Below are positions 55,579 to 63,892 of a DNA stretch of 64,000 bases, in pieces. Origin of the DNA: Saprospiraceae bacterium (GTDB lineage Bacteria; Bacteroidota; Bacteroidia; Chitinophagales; Saprospiraceae). Position 1 is the first letter of the stretch. Every line of letters begins with the position of its first letter. The translations under genes and the position numbers were made by a program. The stretch spans positions 124,001 to 188,000 of the forward strand of contig JADJRO010000003.1 in the NCBI GenBank assembly GCA_016712145.1, in the 5' to 3' direction. The notes beneath the pieces were generated by a model. It ran no database searches and was not told the DNA's origin. It saw only the letters and a list, made by a program, of their open reading frames with translations.

Positions 55579-55803
55579 TTAGATGTTAACTGTAACTCTG
55601 GAGATTTGCAATTCGTTATGCAATCTTTTAGATATTTCAGTTTCAGATGCTGTCTCATAAAATAACTCAAGCGCTTCGACAAGATTAGATTTCGCCTCGT
55701 CAGGAGTTTCACTTTGACTGGCAATATCTAATTCAGGGCAAAGCGAAATATACATATTGTCTTCCTTTTCTATTACTGCTGTTAATTCAATTTTTCTGTT
55801 CAT
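55579..55803 (-). CDS. hicB: HicB-like antitoxin, short form
   Basis: A 74-residue HicB-type protein: ELTAVIEKEDNMYISLCPEL, DIASQSETPDEAKSNLVEAL, ELFYETASETEISKR, then a short strand (ELQISRVTVNI). It has the partial RNase-H fold of HicB but no DNA-binding tail, as in many short HicB proteins. Order hicB-hicA, 6-bp gap. A TAAATTTG box lies only 5 bp upstream of the ATG, so the true transcript start is uncertain. Confidence 0.87.
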   Translation of the reverse strand: MNRKIELTAVIEKEDNMYISLCPELDIASQSETPDEAKSNLVEALELFYETASETEISKRLHNELQISRVTVNI

Positions 55804-55837
55804 ATAGCAAATTTAATGATTTTTTTCATATCTCCCA

Positions 55838-55966
55838 GAACGGTTCTCAACTACAAGAAGTTGGCGATTTCGGAGACGAAAACTGTCTGCCACCAATGAA
55901 CTTGATACGAAGCACAAAGCTTCATGTAACCACTGAACCGCCACTTTTGGGTAGGTGCTGTTAGCA
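55838..55966 (-). repeat. Class 1b cassette-type palindrome (attC-like)
   Basis: Left arm GAACGGTTCTCAACTACAAG then AAGTTGGCG; right arm TGAACCGCCACTTTTGGGTA then GGTGCTGTTAGC. Core nearly identical to 48913. Confidence 0.75.
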
Positions 55967-55976
55967 ACAGTTATTT

Positions 55977-57089
55977 TTAGTTCGTCCAAGTTTCTTTGTC
56001 TTTAGCATTCATAATTATTTTTCCATCATAAATACTTAATCCTTGCCAGCTTCCAAACCAAACTTGTCCTTTGTTATCTTCGAGAATACTTTGTGTGACA
56101 TTGGAGGTCAAGCCATCTTCAGTTGTGAATTGTTTAAAATTATTGCCATCATAACGGTAAACACCATAACCTTCAGCCGTAAACCAAATATTCCCTTGGC
56201 TGTCTTCATAAAAATTATAAGTTTCTAAACCTGCAATAATTCCATCCTTTGTGAAGTTGGTGTATGTTTTACCATCAAATTTGCTCACACCGCCATTAAA
56301 AGTTCCAATCCAAATATTTCCTTGTTTGTCTTCTAAAATATCTGCAACGTTATTATCGGTAAGTTCATTTTTAGCTGTTAAATGAATAAATTCTCCATTT
56401 TTATATTTAAAAATCCCATTCCCATCAGTAGCAAACCACATATTTCCATTCTTGTCTTCTATGATTTTAAAAACCAATTTGTCAGATAGCATTGTTTTTG
56501 CATTTTCGACTTTTGAAACTGGCAACGAAAAAGGTATAAACTTTTCACCGTTAAAATGACTAACTCCTCCTGTCGCCCCAACCCAAATAAGTCCGTTTTT
56601 GTCAATTGTTAAACCCCAAATTTCCGCATTCAAACCTAGCAGTCCTTCTTTGAATGAAAATGTTTTAAATTTTACACCATCGTATTTTATGAGTCCTTCG
56701 GATGTTCCAAACCAAATATTACCTACTTTATCTTCTACAATCTCTAAAACCCTAAAATGTGGACTAATTCCAGCAATGGTGATTCTTTCAAGTATTTGTC
56801 CATTATAGCGTATAATTCCATCTCCATTTGTTCCAAACCAATAGTTCCCTTTTTTGTCTTGATACATTGTCCTTACAAACTCTCTTACCATTCCATTTAA
56901 GTTGGTGTGAATTTGCGGAAAGGTCGTTCTTTGATTTAAAATGAGTGGTTGGGTGTTAACTTCATTTTCTATTGTATCATTAACAGATTTTTCTTTCACT
57001 TGTCCCCTGCAAGATGAGATTTGAAGTGACAGAAGTACCAAAAGTAAATTTCTTGCTTTGAAAATTGTCTTATAACCAATGTTTGTCAT
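55977..57089 (-). CDS. Ligand-binding propeller lipoprotein (two-component regulator propeller type)
   Basis: A 370-residue lipoprotein beginning MTNIGYKTIFKARNLLLVLL with lipobox LQISSCRG. Seven or more Reg_prop blades follow (DKKGNYWFGTNGDGIIRYNG, DKQGNIWIGTFNGGVSKFDG, DNKGQVWFGSWQGLSIYDGK). Same architecture as 29837, in a different cassette. The ATG at about 57089 is chosen because the longer TTG-start frame runs through the palindrome at 57114. Confidence 0.87.
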   Translation of the reverse strand: MTNIGYKTIFKARNLLLVLLSLQISSCRGQVKEKSVNDTIENEVNTQPLILNQRTTFPQIHTNLNGMVREFVRTMYQDKKGNYWFGTNGDGIIRYNGQILERITIAGISPHFRVLEIVEDKVGNIWFGTSEGLIKYDGVKFKTFSFKEGLLGLNAEIWGLTIDKNGLIWVGATGGVSHFNGEKFIPFSLPVSKVENAKTMLSDKLVFKIIEDKNGNMWFATDGNGIFKYKNGEFIHLTAKNELTDNNVADILEDKQGNIWIGTFNGGVSKFDGKTYTNFTKDGIIAGLETYNFYEDSQGNIWFTAEGYGVYRYDGNNFKQFTTEDGLTSNVTQSILEDNKGQVWFGSWQGLSIYDGKIIMNAKDKETWTN

Positions 57090-57113
57090 ATTGTTGGTTT
57101 TATAATTGTTGCT

Positions 57114-57239
57114 AACGGTTTCGGGCTTTGCGAAGGTGGCGATTTTCTCCACAAATGTTGATGCGGAGAACCAAACTTTGATTAACCACAAATGTGTCTG
57201 CGGAGTACTGAACCGCCACTTTTGCCAAACCCGTGTTAT
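57114..57239 (-). repeat. Class 1a cassette-type palindrome (attC-like)
   Basis: Left arm TAACGGTTTCGGGCTTTGCG then AAGGTGGCGATTTT; right arm GAACCGCCACTTTTGCCAAA then CCCGTGTTATA. It provides the TAA stop of the hydrolase gene at 57236. One of the best copies. Confidence 0.82.
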
Positions 57240-57976
57240 AATCCGTTTTTTATTTCGTTCATAAAGCTAATCAAGTTGTCAAATGTTTGTTGTTGCTGTT
57301 CTTCTAATGAAATGTCAGCCGAACTGTCCATAAGTAGTTTGCCCAAATACCCAAATTGAGAATGATTGCCTCCTTTTATCAAAACTAATTTCGTGTCCTT
57401 GGGCAGCTTGTTTTTATTAGCCAAAACTTCATCAACATTTGCAAGCCCATCATTTTCTGCATATAGTTTTATACAAGGAATGTTTTGGGCTGATAAATCA
57501 ATATCTCGTGGGTGAGAAGTACCCATTAAAAATAATCCTTTAAACACGTTTGGGTTTTCATAAACAAATTGAGCCGTCATTTTCCCGCCTTGTGAATGTC
57601 CACCAATAACAAAGTTTCCTTTTGTTAGGTCAAATAATTTAGATGCTTTATGATAGTCATATTGTGGAAGTCTCCAATCCATTTTTATTAAGTGACAGGT
57701 AAAACCGTTTTCTGCTAATTTTCTGCAAAGTGGTGCATAGGCTTTTGGGTCAGTTAAGCCACCTTGAAAGAAGATAACCTCAATTTGGTTTTTGGAAGTG
57801 TCAGATTTAAAAGTGATTTGGTCATCAGTTTCAGTTACAGAAACAATGTCTGAGTTTAAAAATGTGTCTTTGGGAAGATTGTGAGATTGGAATGTAGTCC
57901 AATTCCAAATAAAGAAAATAATTACAAGGCTAAACCAAATTATCTTAAAGATTTTCCACCATTTTTTCTTTTTCAT
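57236..57976 (-). CDS. Alpha/beta hydrolase
   Basis: A 246-residue membrane-anchored hydrolase (one N-terminal helix, FKIIWFSLVIIFFIWNWTTF). Nucleophile elbow FVIGGHSQGGKMTAQF, acid in YAENDGLANVDE, His in IKGGNHSQFGYLG, as in alpha/beta-hydrolase_5 proteins. The ATG at 57976 is preferred to an upstream TTG. Stop codon is formed by the palindrome end. Confidence 0.9.
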   Translation of the reverse strand: MKKKKWWKIFKIIWFSLVIIFFIWNWTTFQSHNLPKDTFLNSDIVSVTETDDQITFKSDTSKNQIEVIFFQGGLTDPKAYAPLCRKLAENGFTCHLIKMDWRLPQYDYHKASKLFDLTKGNFVIGGHSQGGKMTAQFVYENPNVFKGLFLMGTSHPRDIDLSAQNIPCIKLYAENDGLANVDEVLANKNKLPKDTKLVLIKGGNHSQFGYLGKLLMDSSADISLEEQQQQTFDNLISFMNEIKNGL

Positions 57977-57981
57977 TATGT

Positions 57982-58092
57982 TCAATTATTTTGAGAAAGA
58001 ATTAGTCCTATTGCAATTAATAAAACGCAAAGCCCCAAAATGAACCAAAGCGTCTTACTGTTTTTTCTTTTTGATAAAAATTCTCCTAACAT
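57982..58092 (-). CDS. Small single-helix membrane protein
   Basis: A 36-residue frame (MLGEFLSKRKNSKTLWFILG then LCVLLIAIGLILSQNN) with a basic start and one membrane helix, ending 5 bp before the hydrolase ATG. The spacing indicates a two-gene transcript within one cassette. No family recognised. Confidence 0.5.
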   Translation of the reverse strand: MLGEFLSKRKNSKTLWFILGLCVLLIAIGLILSQNN

Positions 58093-58160
58093 AATTTTTT
58101 AATTTATTGGTTAATTTGTCTTTTGGTTGCCTATACTGTGTGTCGTCTTAAAATGGCTGC

Positions 58161-58290
58161 TAACGGTTGGGCTTTGCGTTGGTGGGCTTTTGAAACCGAA
58201 AACTGTCTGCCAGCTCCAACGTTTATTAATTGCTCAAGTGTTTCTAATCACACTGTCAGCCTACTAACGCAAAGTCCGTTTTGGCAGTAG
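58161..58290 (-). repeat. Cassette-type palindrome (attC-like), worn right end
   Basis: Left arm TAACGGTTGGGCTTTGCGTT then GGTGGGC; right arm GCCTACTAACGCAAAGTCCG then TTTTGGC. Core includes ACTGTCTGCCAGCTCCAACG. The terminal GTTA has decayed. Confidence 0.65.
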
Positions 58291-58369
58291 TAGGGCCTTT
58301 TTACTCACTTCATTCGTACTCGTTTATTAGTCCTCAGTCAATTAACACAATTTTTTTTAGTTAAATTAA

Positions 58370-59011
58370 TTAATCCATTCTCGAAGCTACTAAAGGAGCC
58401 TTTCTCACCCAGTCATTAGAGCTAATTTGCTGCACTAAAAACAATCCTAAGTCATCAAGCATTATGGTTGCCCCAGGCATTTTTGTTTCATCGGCTAAAA
58501 CTTTCCCAGAACCAGGCTTTGTCGAAAAAAAAGCTGGTCGAACAAATGTCCATTGAATACTTTTTTCTTTTAGCACTGCAGCCATAACTGCTTCGTTTAC
58601 TAATTTTTTCTCCTTAAAAAATAGGTTAACAAGAACTCTTATGGCTTTTCGTTGAAAATCCAATTTTTCGTGAGGAAGTTGTATTACAGCCAAAGAAATA
58701 TTGATAAGTCTTGTTATGCCATTTTGTTTCATTTTACTTACCAAGATGTCTCCAATTTTTTTAAACTTTTCAATTTGGTCGGCCTCCTTTACAGCACCTG
58801 ATACGTTAATTACAGCCGTACTTCCCGCTAACGCTTTCTCTACCGCTGCCTCGTCTAATAAATTTCCCCTAATGACCTTTACTTTTTCTTTCAAGTTGGC
58901 TAATTTTTCAGGATCTCGTACTAGTACATTAACCTGATATCCTGCTTTCAGGGCTTGATTTAGTACTACTTTACCGACTTGGCCGGTTGAACCTAGAATT
59001 GTTATTTGCAT
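58370..59011 (-). CDS. NAD(P)-binding protein, NmrA-like
   Basis: A 213-residue Rossmann protein: ITILGSTGQVGKVVLNQALK, VLVRDPEKLANLKEKVKVIR, GNLLDEAAVEKALAGSTAVI and NVSGAVKEADQIEKF. A C-terminal FVRPAFFSTKPGSGK segment follows. NmrA-like members act as redox sensors or reductases (for example quinone oxidoreductase type 2). A single-gene cassette. Confidence 0.88.
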   Translation of the reverse strand: MQITILGSTGQVGKVVLNQALKAGYQVNVLVRDPEKLANLKEKVKVIRGNLLDEAAVEKALAGSTAVINVSGAVKEADQIEKFKKIGDILVSKMKQNGITRLINISLAVIQLPHEKLDFQRKAIRVLVNLFFKEKKLVNEAVMAAVLKEKSIQWTFVRPAFFSTKPGSGKVLADETKMPGATIMLDDLGLFLVQQISSNDWVRKAPLVASRMD

Positions 59012-59172
59012 GTTCAGATGTTTTTAAAGAAGAAATTAATATTTTGTTTGTCTAATGCAGTCTGTGTATTGTTGTTAAAGTTCTCAATCATTTGTTTGTT
59101 ATTCAGTGGAGCAGTTATAGTAAAGCGTCTCCCGTTTTTGGTTAACTACTTTGTCTGGGCCCCTATTACTGC

Positions 59173-59304
59173 CAACGTTTTGGCAGTAAACGCAGCACCG
59201 CCAAAGGGATATTAACCAAAAGTAAAAAATATTTATTAAACAGCCGAAAAAATTAAGAGTAAAATATAAAGTGTCAAGCGGTGTAGCGTGTGATGCCTGT
59301 TAGT
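59173..59304 (-). repeat. Class 2 cassette-type palindrome (attC-like)
   Basis: Left arm AACGTTTTGGCAGTAAACGC then AGCACCGCC; right arm AGCGGTGTAGCGTGTGATGC then CTGTTAG. It lies 160 bp upstream of the NmrA-like start and is followed by a 140-bp stretch without a gene and another palindrome at 59444. Confidence 0.7.
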
Positions 59305-59442
59305 GTCCCGTGATGCTGTCCCTACAAGTAAAAGATTTAAAGCTCAAAACTTAAATTAGATACAATAGTGTTTTCAAAGCCAAGCAAGAGCGATATGAAC
59401 TGAATCCAAATGTATTTTTAAATCCCTTTTGCATCATGTGCA
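59194..59442. repeat. 250-bp dispersed repeat, copy 3
   Basis: Related over its whole length to copies 1 (23691) and 2 (27910) but more divergent. Its second half (59305-59442) begins GTTAGTGTCCCGTGATGC and ends GCATCATGTGCACTAAC, an inverted pair, and lies between two palindromes like a cassette without a real gene. A 28-codon frame inside is not conserved in the other copies. Confidence 0.75.
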
Positions 59443-59443
59443 C

Positions 59444-59572
59444 TAACGTTTCCGGGCTTAAAGAAGTGGCGATTTAGAAGCACGAACTGTCAACCTACCA
59501 CTATTGTTTACTAGATGCACAAATGTTTACATAACCACTTCACCTTCAATTTCTATTAAGCCCGTGTTATGC
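59444..59572 (-). repeat. Class 1 cassette-type palindrome (attC-like)
   Basis: Left arm TAACGTTTCCGGGCTTAAAG then AAGTGGCGATTTAGAAGC; right arm CTTCACCTTCAATTTCTATT then AAGCCCGTGTTAT. Confidence 0.72.
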
Positions 59573-59622
59573 GAATACCCGCCTGTTAGTAAGAAGATGT
59601 GTCGTTCAATTACAGACTAATT

Positions 59623-60455
59623 TTATTTTTCAACGATAATTATTTTCGTTTCTATAAATTCTCCTGTTTGAATTTGCACAACATAAATTCCCTCTGCAAA
59701 ATCTTTCGTATTCACTTCTATCTTTTGTGTTTCACTTTCCGTTGTTGAGTAAATTATTTTTCCTGTAATGTCAGCGATGGTTACTTCAACTTTTTTGTTG
59801 TTACTTTCTAAAGCGATTGTGAGTTTATCTGTGGCGGGGTTAGGATAAAGATTTATTGATGAGGAAGCAATGGTTTCAATTATTCTTGTTGGTCCTGTTC
59901 CTGTATCTCCTGCAAGAATAAATTGATTTGGTGTGCTGTTGTACGCATAATATTTGTAGTTATATTGACTTGCATTCGCAGCCAACCAAAATAGGTATTG
60001 GTTCCGACAATTAATTTTAGTCCCAGATAATTGTCTATTGAGTTTGTCCAATTTCCAAAAGTATCAATGGTTGTGCATATGGGTCCACTAAACTGTATAT
60101 GGCGCAAATCTCCGGAAGCAGACCATGCAAGTGCTGATGAGATGGTATCATTTAAATTCATAGCAAGAGGATATGTTGAACCTGCTACAGCATTACCGTT
60201 TAAAACAGAAATTGAAACCCTCCTAGTCCCGCATGCTCCAATTGCTCCGCGACCCGAAACACGGTACGAAATCGAGTCATCGCTAGTCCCGTCATTGTTC
60301 AAATCCAGATAATAAAAACCATAATAAGGACCACTGTTTGCAATGCTTGTATCTGGGTTCACATCCGTATAAACAATTTGTGCATTTGCACTTATGGAAA
60401 AAATCATTGCTGTAACGATGAAAGCAAACAGTTTTTTTTGTAGTTGTTGTTTCAT
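59623..60455 (-). CDS. Secreted protein with type IX sorting domain, one frameshift
   Basis: First part from 60455: signal peptide (MIFSISANAQIVY), then a beta-rich domain with GPYYGFYYLDLNNDGTSDDS and the segment FGWLRMQVN. The frame breaks near 59970 and resumes as YNYKYYAYNSTPNQFILAGD, followed by the T9SS domain (LYPNPATDKLTIALESNNKK, ending FIETKIIIVEK). One added base gives about 278 residues. The break here is not in an obvious homopolymer, unlike the others. Function unknown. Confidence 0.8.
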
Positions 60456-60619
60456 TTATTTTGCTTTTATAATTGTTTTAAAAATAATTTAAGTCAATCA
60501 AATTCTGACAAATGTAAGACATTCTTACCTTGAAGCAAGATTCAAGGTACAACAATTATCTGCATTTGCTCATTTCTTGCACACTGTTTCAAGTGGTGAC
60601 GCTGCCAACGGGTTTCGTA

Positions 60620-60748
60620 TAACGTTTTTTGGCTAAAAGAAGCAAGGGGATAGAAATCACTTCAGCTTAAATTCTTCCAAAAGATGAAAATGGAAAAAAT
60701 GTTCAGCACTTTTACAAAAGCCCTTCTTTCTTTTTATCCAATGTTGGC
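60620..60748 (-). repeat. Cassette-type palindrome (attC-like), divergent
   Basis: Left arm TAACGTTTTTTGGCTAAAAG then AAGCAAGGGG; right arm AAAGCCCTTCTTTCTTTTTA then TCCAATGTTGG. The class 1 core is lost. With the preceding 165 bp, in which I see nothing, this fills the gap 60456-60771. Confidence 0.6.
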
Positions 60749-60771
60749 GGTTCGTGCTTTCCGAAAGTCTT

Positions 60772-61398
60772 TTACTTACAGTTAATTTCAAAATTTTTGT
60801 TATCAACAATTAAAGCTTTGAAATAATCATCTTCTCCTTTTATATTAACTACGATACCTTTCATTGTATAATTTTTAAACCGATGTTCAGATTTGAGTAT
60901 AAGTCCGCCTCCTGTTTTTTCACCATAAAATTTCCAATTGTACGAAAGGTGATCTTTATATGTACCTGTTGCAATTTTCAAGTCAGTTGATACATAGAAA
61001 ATATTATAAAAGTACTTTCCTTGCCATTCAATGATTCTGCAATTATAGCCCATGATTTTTTCTTCCGTTTCGTAGACTTTAAATGAAATTATGCTATCAG
61101 TTTGAAATCGATAATCTTCGCATTGAAATATTTCATCATCATTTATTTGCGAAATACATTTCCCCAATTTTCCCGAGTAATAATAAGTTATAGTGTCAAC
61201 CCCGAAAAAGCGACTTTGATAATTTAAATAGTCATAACGAAATTCGCTTTTGAAAGGTTTGTTTTTAGTTAGGCTATCTCTGTTCAAAATGCTACTTTCA
61301 TAGTTATATTTGTATTCAATTGTACCCATGAAATAGTGAGGTTTGTTACAAGAAGAAATAAGAATTAAGCATTTAGTTAGAATTATTATAGTAATCAT
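60772..61398 (-). CDS. Lipoprotein of unknown function (GLPGLI/DUF4412-like layout)
   Basis: A 208-residue lipoprotein beginning MITIIILTKCLILISSCNKP. Beta-rich body with GTIEYKYNYESSILNRDSLT, YYSGKLGKCISQINDDE, EEKIMGYNCRIIEWQGKYFY and the YVSTDLKIATGTYKDHLSYN segment; the phrase around MGYNC resembles GLPGLI/DUF4412 proteins of Bacteroidota. Role unknown. Confidence 0.68.
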   Translation of the reverse strand: MITIIILTKCLILISSCNKPHYFMGTIEYKYNYESSILNRDSLTKNKPFKSEFRYDYLNYQSRFFGVDTITYYYSGKLGKCISQINDDEIFQCEDYRFQTDSIISFKVYETEEKIMGYNCRIIEWQGKYFYNIFYVSTDLKIATGTYKDHLSYNWKFYGEKTGGGLILKSEHRFKNYTMKGIVVNIKGEDDYFKALIVDNKNFEINCK

Positions 61399-61505
61399 GT
61401 GAAAATATTCTACCATATTAAATAATTTTAGATTGTTATATTTATTTTAAACATGTAAGTTCACTTCTCAAAGATAATTTTTCTTTCAGTCTTGTAGCAT
61501 GACCG

Positions 61506-61635
61506 CCATCGGTTTCGAGCTTACTGAAGTTAACGATTTTCACCACAATTGTTGATACTGAGAAAAAAAACATTGATTAATCACAAACTTGTCTTTGGAG
61601 CACTGAACTGCCACCTTTATCAAGCCCGTGCTAAA
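61506..61635 (-). repeat. Class 1a cassette-type palindrome (attC-like)
   Basis: Left arm CATCGGTTTCGAGCTTACTG then AAGTTAACGATTTTCACC; right arm CTGAACTGCCACCTTTATCA then AGCCCGTGCTAA. Close to 57114 with some decay at both ends. Confidence 0.68.
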
Positions 61636-61645
61636 AGACGTTTTT

Positions 61646-63865
61646 CTATTTCCCATTGATAATTTTTATTGCTTTTTCCAACAATTCGTCTCTACCTTCT
61701 TTTATCCCTTGAATTGTTGGTTTAAGTTCAATATCAGGTATAATGCCGATTCTTTGAGTTTCTTTTCCATCAGGATAGTAAACACCAATTCCACTTATCA
61801 TTGTATTTATTCCACCTGGCAAGTAGAATTTTGACACATTACCGTCTGCACCTGCTGTTGTCGAACCTAAAACTGTTGCGTTTGGATTAACCCGATATGC
61901 CATTGTGTGAAATTCTGCAGAACTCTGTGAAATTTCATTTATTAAAATAACGACTTTCCCTTTATAATAACTTTTGTTATTATTTCCTACGTTTAATGAT
62001 TTGGTGAAAGTGAAAAGGCCCGGACTTTCAATACTACCGTTAGTGAATTTAACAAAAGGGGTGCTTTTGGGCATTAAATAACTACTCAAATCATAGATGG
62101 GAAAATCGGAAGGGTAATTTCTAATGTCGATAATTAACCCTTTTGTATTTTCTATTTTTTCCCAAATTTTAGGAAGGTATTCTCTTTTAAGAGAACCATT
62201 ACTTATATAGGCGATATTTTTATTTATCAATTTGAAACAAGTGTCTTTAACTTGATATTTACTGTATATATTAATTTCTTTTCCAGAAAACGTCTTTAAT
62301 GTTTTGACTTCTCTTTTATCACCCCTAATAAGTTCAATATTGATTATAGAATCATTTGTTCTTAAAAGCTTGGAGGAAATATCTCTTAATTTGGTCGGAT
62401 AATTCGAAGCTGGAGAATATTTCAATCTCTCTTTTATTATTTCTTCAACTGGTCTATTATTCACAACTGAAATAATATCACCAATTTCTAACCCTGTTTC
62501 CTTTCCCAATTTTTCATCATAAAAACCTGTTACAACTGGTTTACTTTCAATAAATGTTAGTTCAACAGAGGCATAGCGAAGCCCGAAATAATTTTTTAAA
62601 ACTTGGTTACTGCCCCAAATATTTGCATGGGTGTCGTGTACCCTACCAATAAGTTCCAATGTAGCAAGCGTGTATTCTGTATCATCTTTCGCTTCAATAA
62701 ATTTGGGGATAAATTCTTCTAATATATTTTTCCAATCTTCTTCGATTAGATTCTTATATGGAAAGAAATATTGAATAATGTTCCAATATCTGTATATAGT
62801 CAAAAGACGAAAACCTACATCAGGGTATTTCATTGATGAATAAGAATTTTCGTTTTTAAAGTCAGGGTTACCAACTCCGGGTTGTAATCCTATATAGTAA
62901 TGTTCTTGCGGTCTACTTGCATTTTTAACTTTTAATAATAAGGTAGTGAGTTCATCTGAAAAACTGGAATTTTTAATCCAAGCTAAATCAGGTTCAAATT
63001 TCAATTCTGATGATTTAATCACAGTTTCTTTGCCTTGTGAAAATTCACCAAAACTATCAATCCATTTTATCAAGACACTATCACGATTTTTGCTGTTTTC
63101 TGAATGTAGAACTTTTGGAAGAATTCTAAAAAGTTCATAATCCCAGTTGTATTCTCCTTTAGCAATATTTGGGTGATAGTATTTCAAAAAGCCCCAAATT
63201 AAACCAAGGCTTTTTAGATTTTCAATTTGGGTTTTGTCAACCGAAATGCTTGTAATTCCTGACCCTTTGTCAAATTCTTTATCTTTTTCAGCAGGAAATA
63301 ATTTTCTTGCAATTGGTTTTAGGTCTTTAATGTCTTTCCCGTCAATGGATACAGTAAAATTATCTAACAACATTTTACCTTTTCCAACTAACAATCCTCC
63401 AATAACAATTTGTTTTGTTTTTTCAGGGTTCATCTCAAGAGTTATCTCATATTTTGTCCAATCAGTTGTCCCTTTTACCCCATTTTTATTCATATTGTCA
63501 AAGGCAATTGATGGGTCAATTCTCATCCAAAGGCCAGCATATCCATCTGTAACGTTCTCGGTCTTAATGTAACCTGTAAGTGTAATTTTCTTACCTGCAT
63601 AGTTGTCTGGAATTGTAAATGCCCAAGCCTTATAGTCTGGATTGCCTTCTTTAAACTCAATAGAAGCAGAATATTTCCCACTTTTTATGTTGGTTGAGTC
63701 GATAGCAAGAATGTAATTTGAACTCCCGAAATTATTCCAGCCAACAGGGCTTCCCTTTTCAGCTATTTCAAAGTCGAAATTTAATTTTGAAATTGTCTCT
63801 TTAGTTTGGCAATATGTCGTTATCGAAAAGAATAAGATTAAAAATGTCAAGATTGATTTTTTCAT
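61646..63865 (-). CDS. S41 family peptidase with N-terminal carbohydrate-binding-like domain
   Basis: A 739-residue exported protein (signal LILFFSITTYCQT) starting at ATG 63865; a longer frame would run into the palindrome at 63893. Residues 25-185 form a jelly-roll domain (LNFDFEIAEKGSPVGWNNFG, GKYSASIEFKEGNPDYKAWA). A helical linker and PDZ-like part (GKETGLEIGDIISVVNNRPV) precede the S41 domain: NKNIAYISNGSLKREYLPKI, GLIIDIRNYPSDFPIYDLSS, the Ser region NEISQSSAEFHTMAYR and GSTTAGADGNVSKFYLPGG. The catalytic Lys of Prc-type enzymes is not obvious, so it is closer to tricorn-core-like S41 proteins. Confidence 0.87.
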   Translation of the reverse strand: MKKSILTFLILFFSITTYCQTKETISKLNFDFEIAEKGSPVGWNNFGSSNYILAIDSTNIKSGKYSASIEFKEGNPDYKAWAFTIPDNYAGKKITLTGYIKTENVTDGYAGLWMRIDPSIAFDNMNKNGVKGTTDWTKYEITLEMNPEKTKQIVIGGLLVGKGKMLLDNFTVSIDGKDIKDLKPIARKLFPAEKDKEFDKGSGITSISVDKTQIENLKSLGLIWGFLKYYHPNIAKGEYNWDYELFRILPKVLHSENSKNRDSVLIKWIDSFGEFSQGKETVIKSSELKFEPDLAWIKNSSFSDELTTLLLKVKNASRPQEHYYIGLQPGVGNPDFKNENSYSSMKYPDVGFRLLTIYRYWNIIQYFFPYKNLIEEDWKNILEEFIPKFIEAKDDTEYTLATLELIGRVHDTHANIWGSNQVLKNYFGLRYASVELTFIESKPVVTGFYDEKLGKETGLEIGDIISVVNNRPVEEIIKERLKYSPASNYPTKLRDISSKLLRTNDSIINIELIRGDKREVKTLKTFSGKEINIYSKYQVKDTCFKLINKNIAYISNGSLKREYLPKIWEKIENTKGLIIDIRNYPSDFPIYDLSSYLMPKSTPFVKFTNGSIESPGLFTFTKSLNVGNNNKSYYKGKVVILINEISQSSAEFHTMAYRVNPNATVLGSTTAGADGNVSKFYLPGGINTMISGIGVYYPDGKETQRIGIIPDIELKPTIQGIKEGRDELLEKAIKIINGK

Positions 63866-63892
63866 CGTATGTCTGTATCTTAAAATGGCTTG

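Noticed and set aside
55808..55815. TAAATTTG as the hicBA promoter
   Set aside because: It is only 5 bp from the ATG, which would make the transcript nearly leaderless; possible but not supported enough to annotate.
59006..59215. Plus-strand frame of 69 codons
   Set aside because: Overlaps the start of the NmrA-like gene and a palindrome arm; hydrophobicity comes from T-rich sequence.
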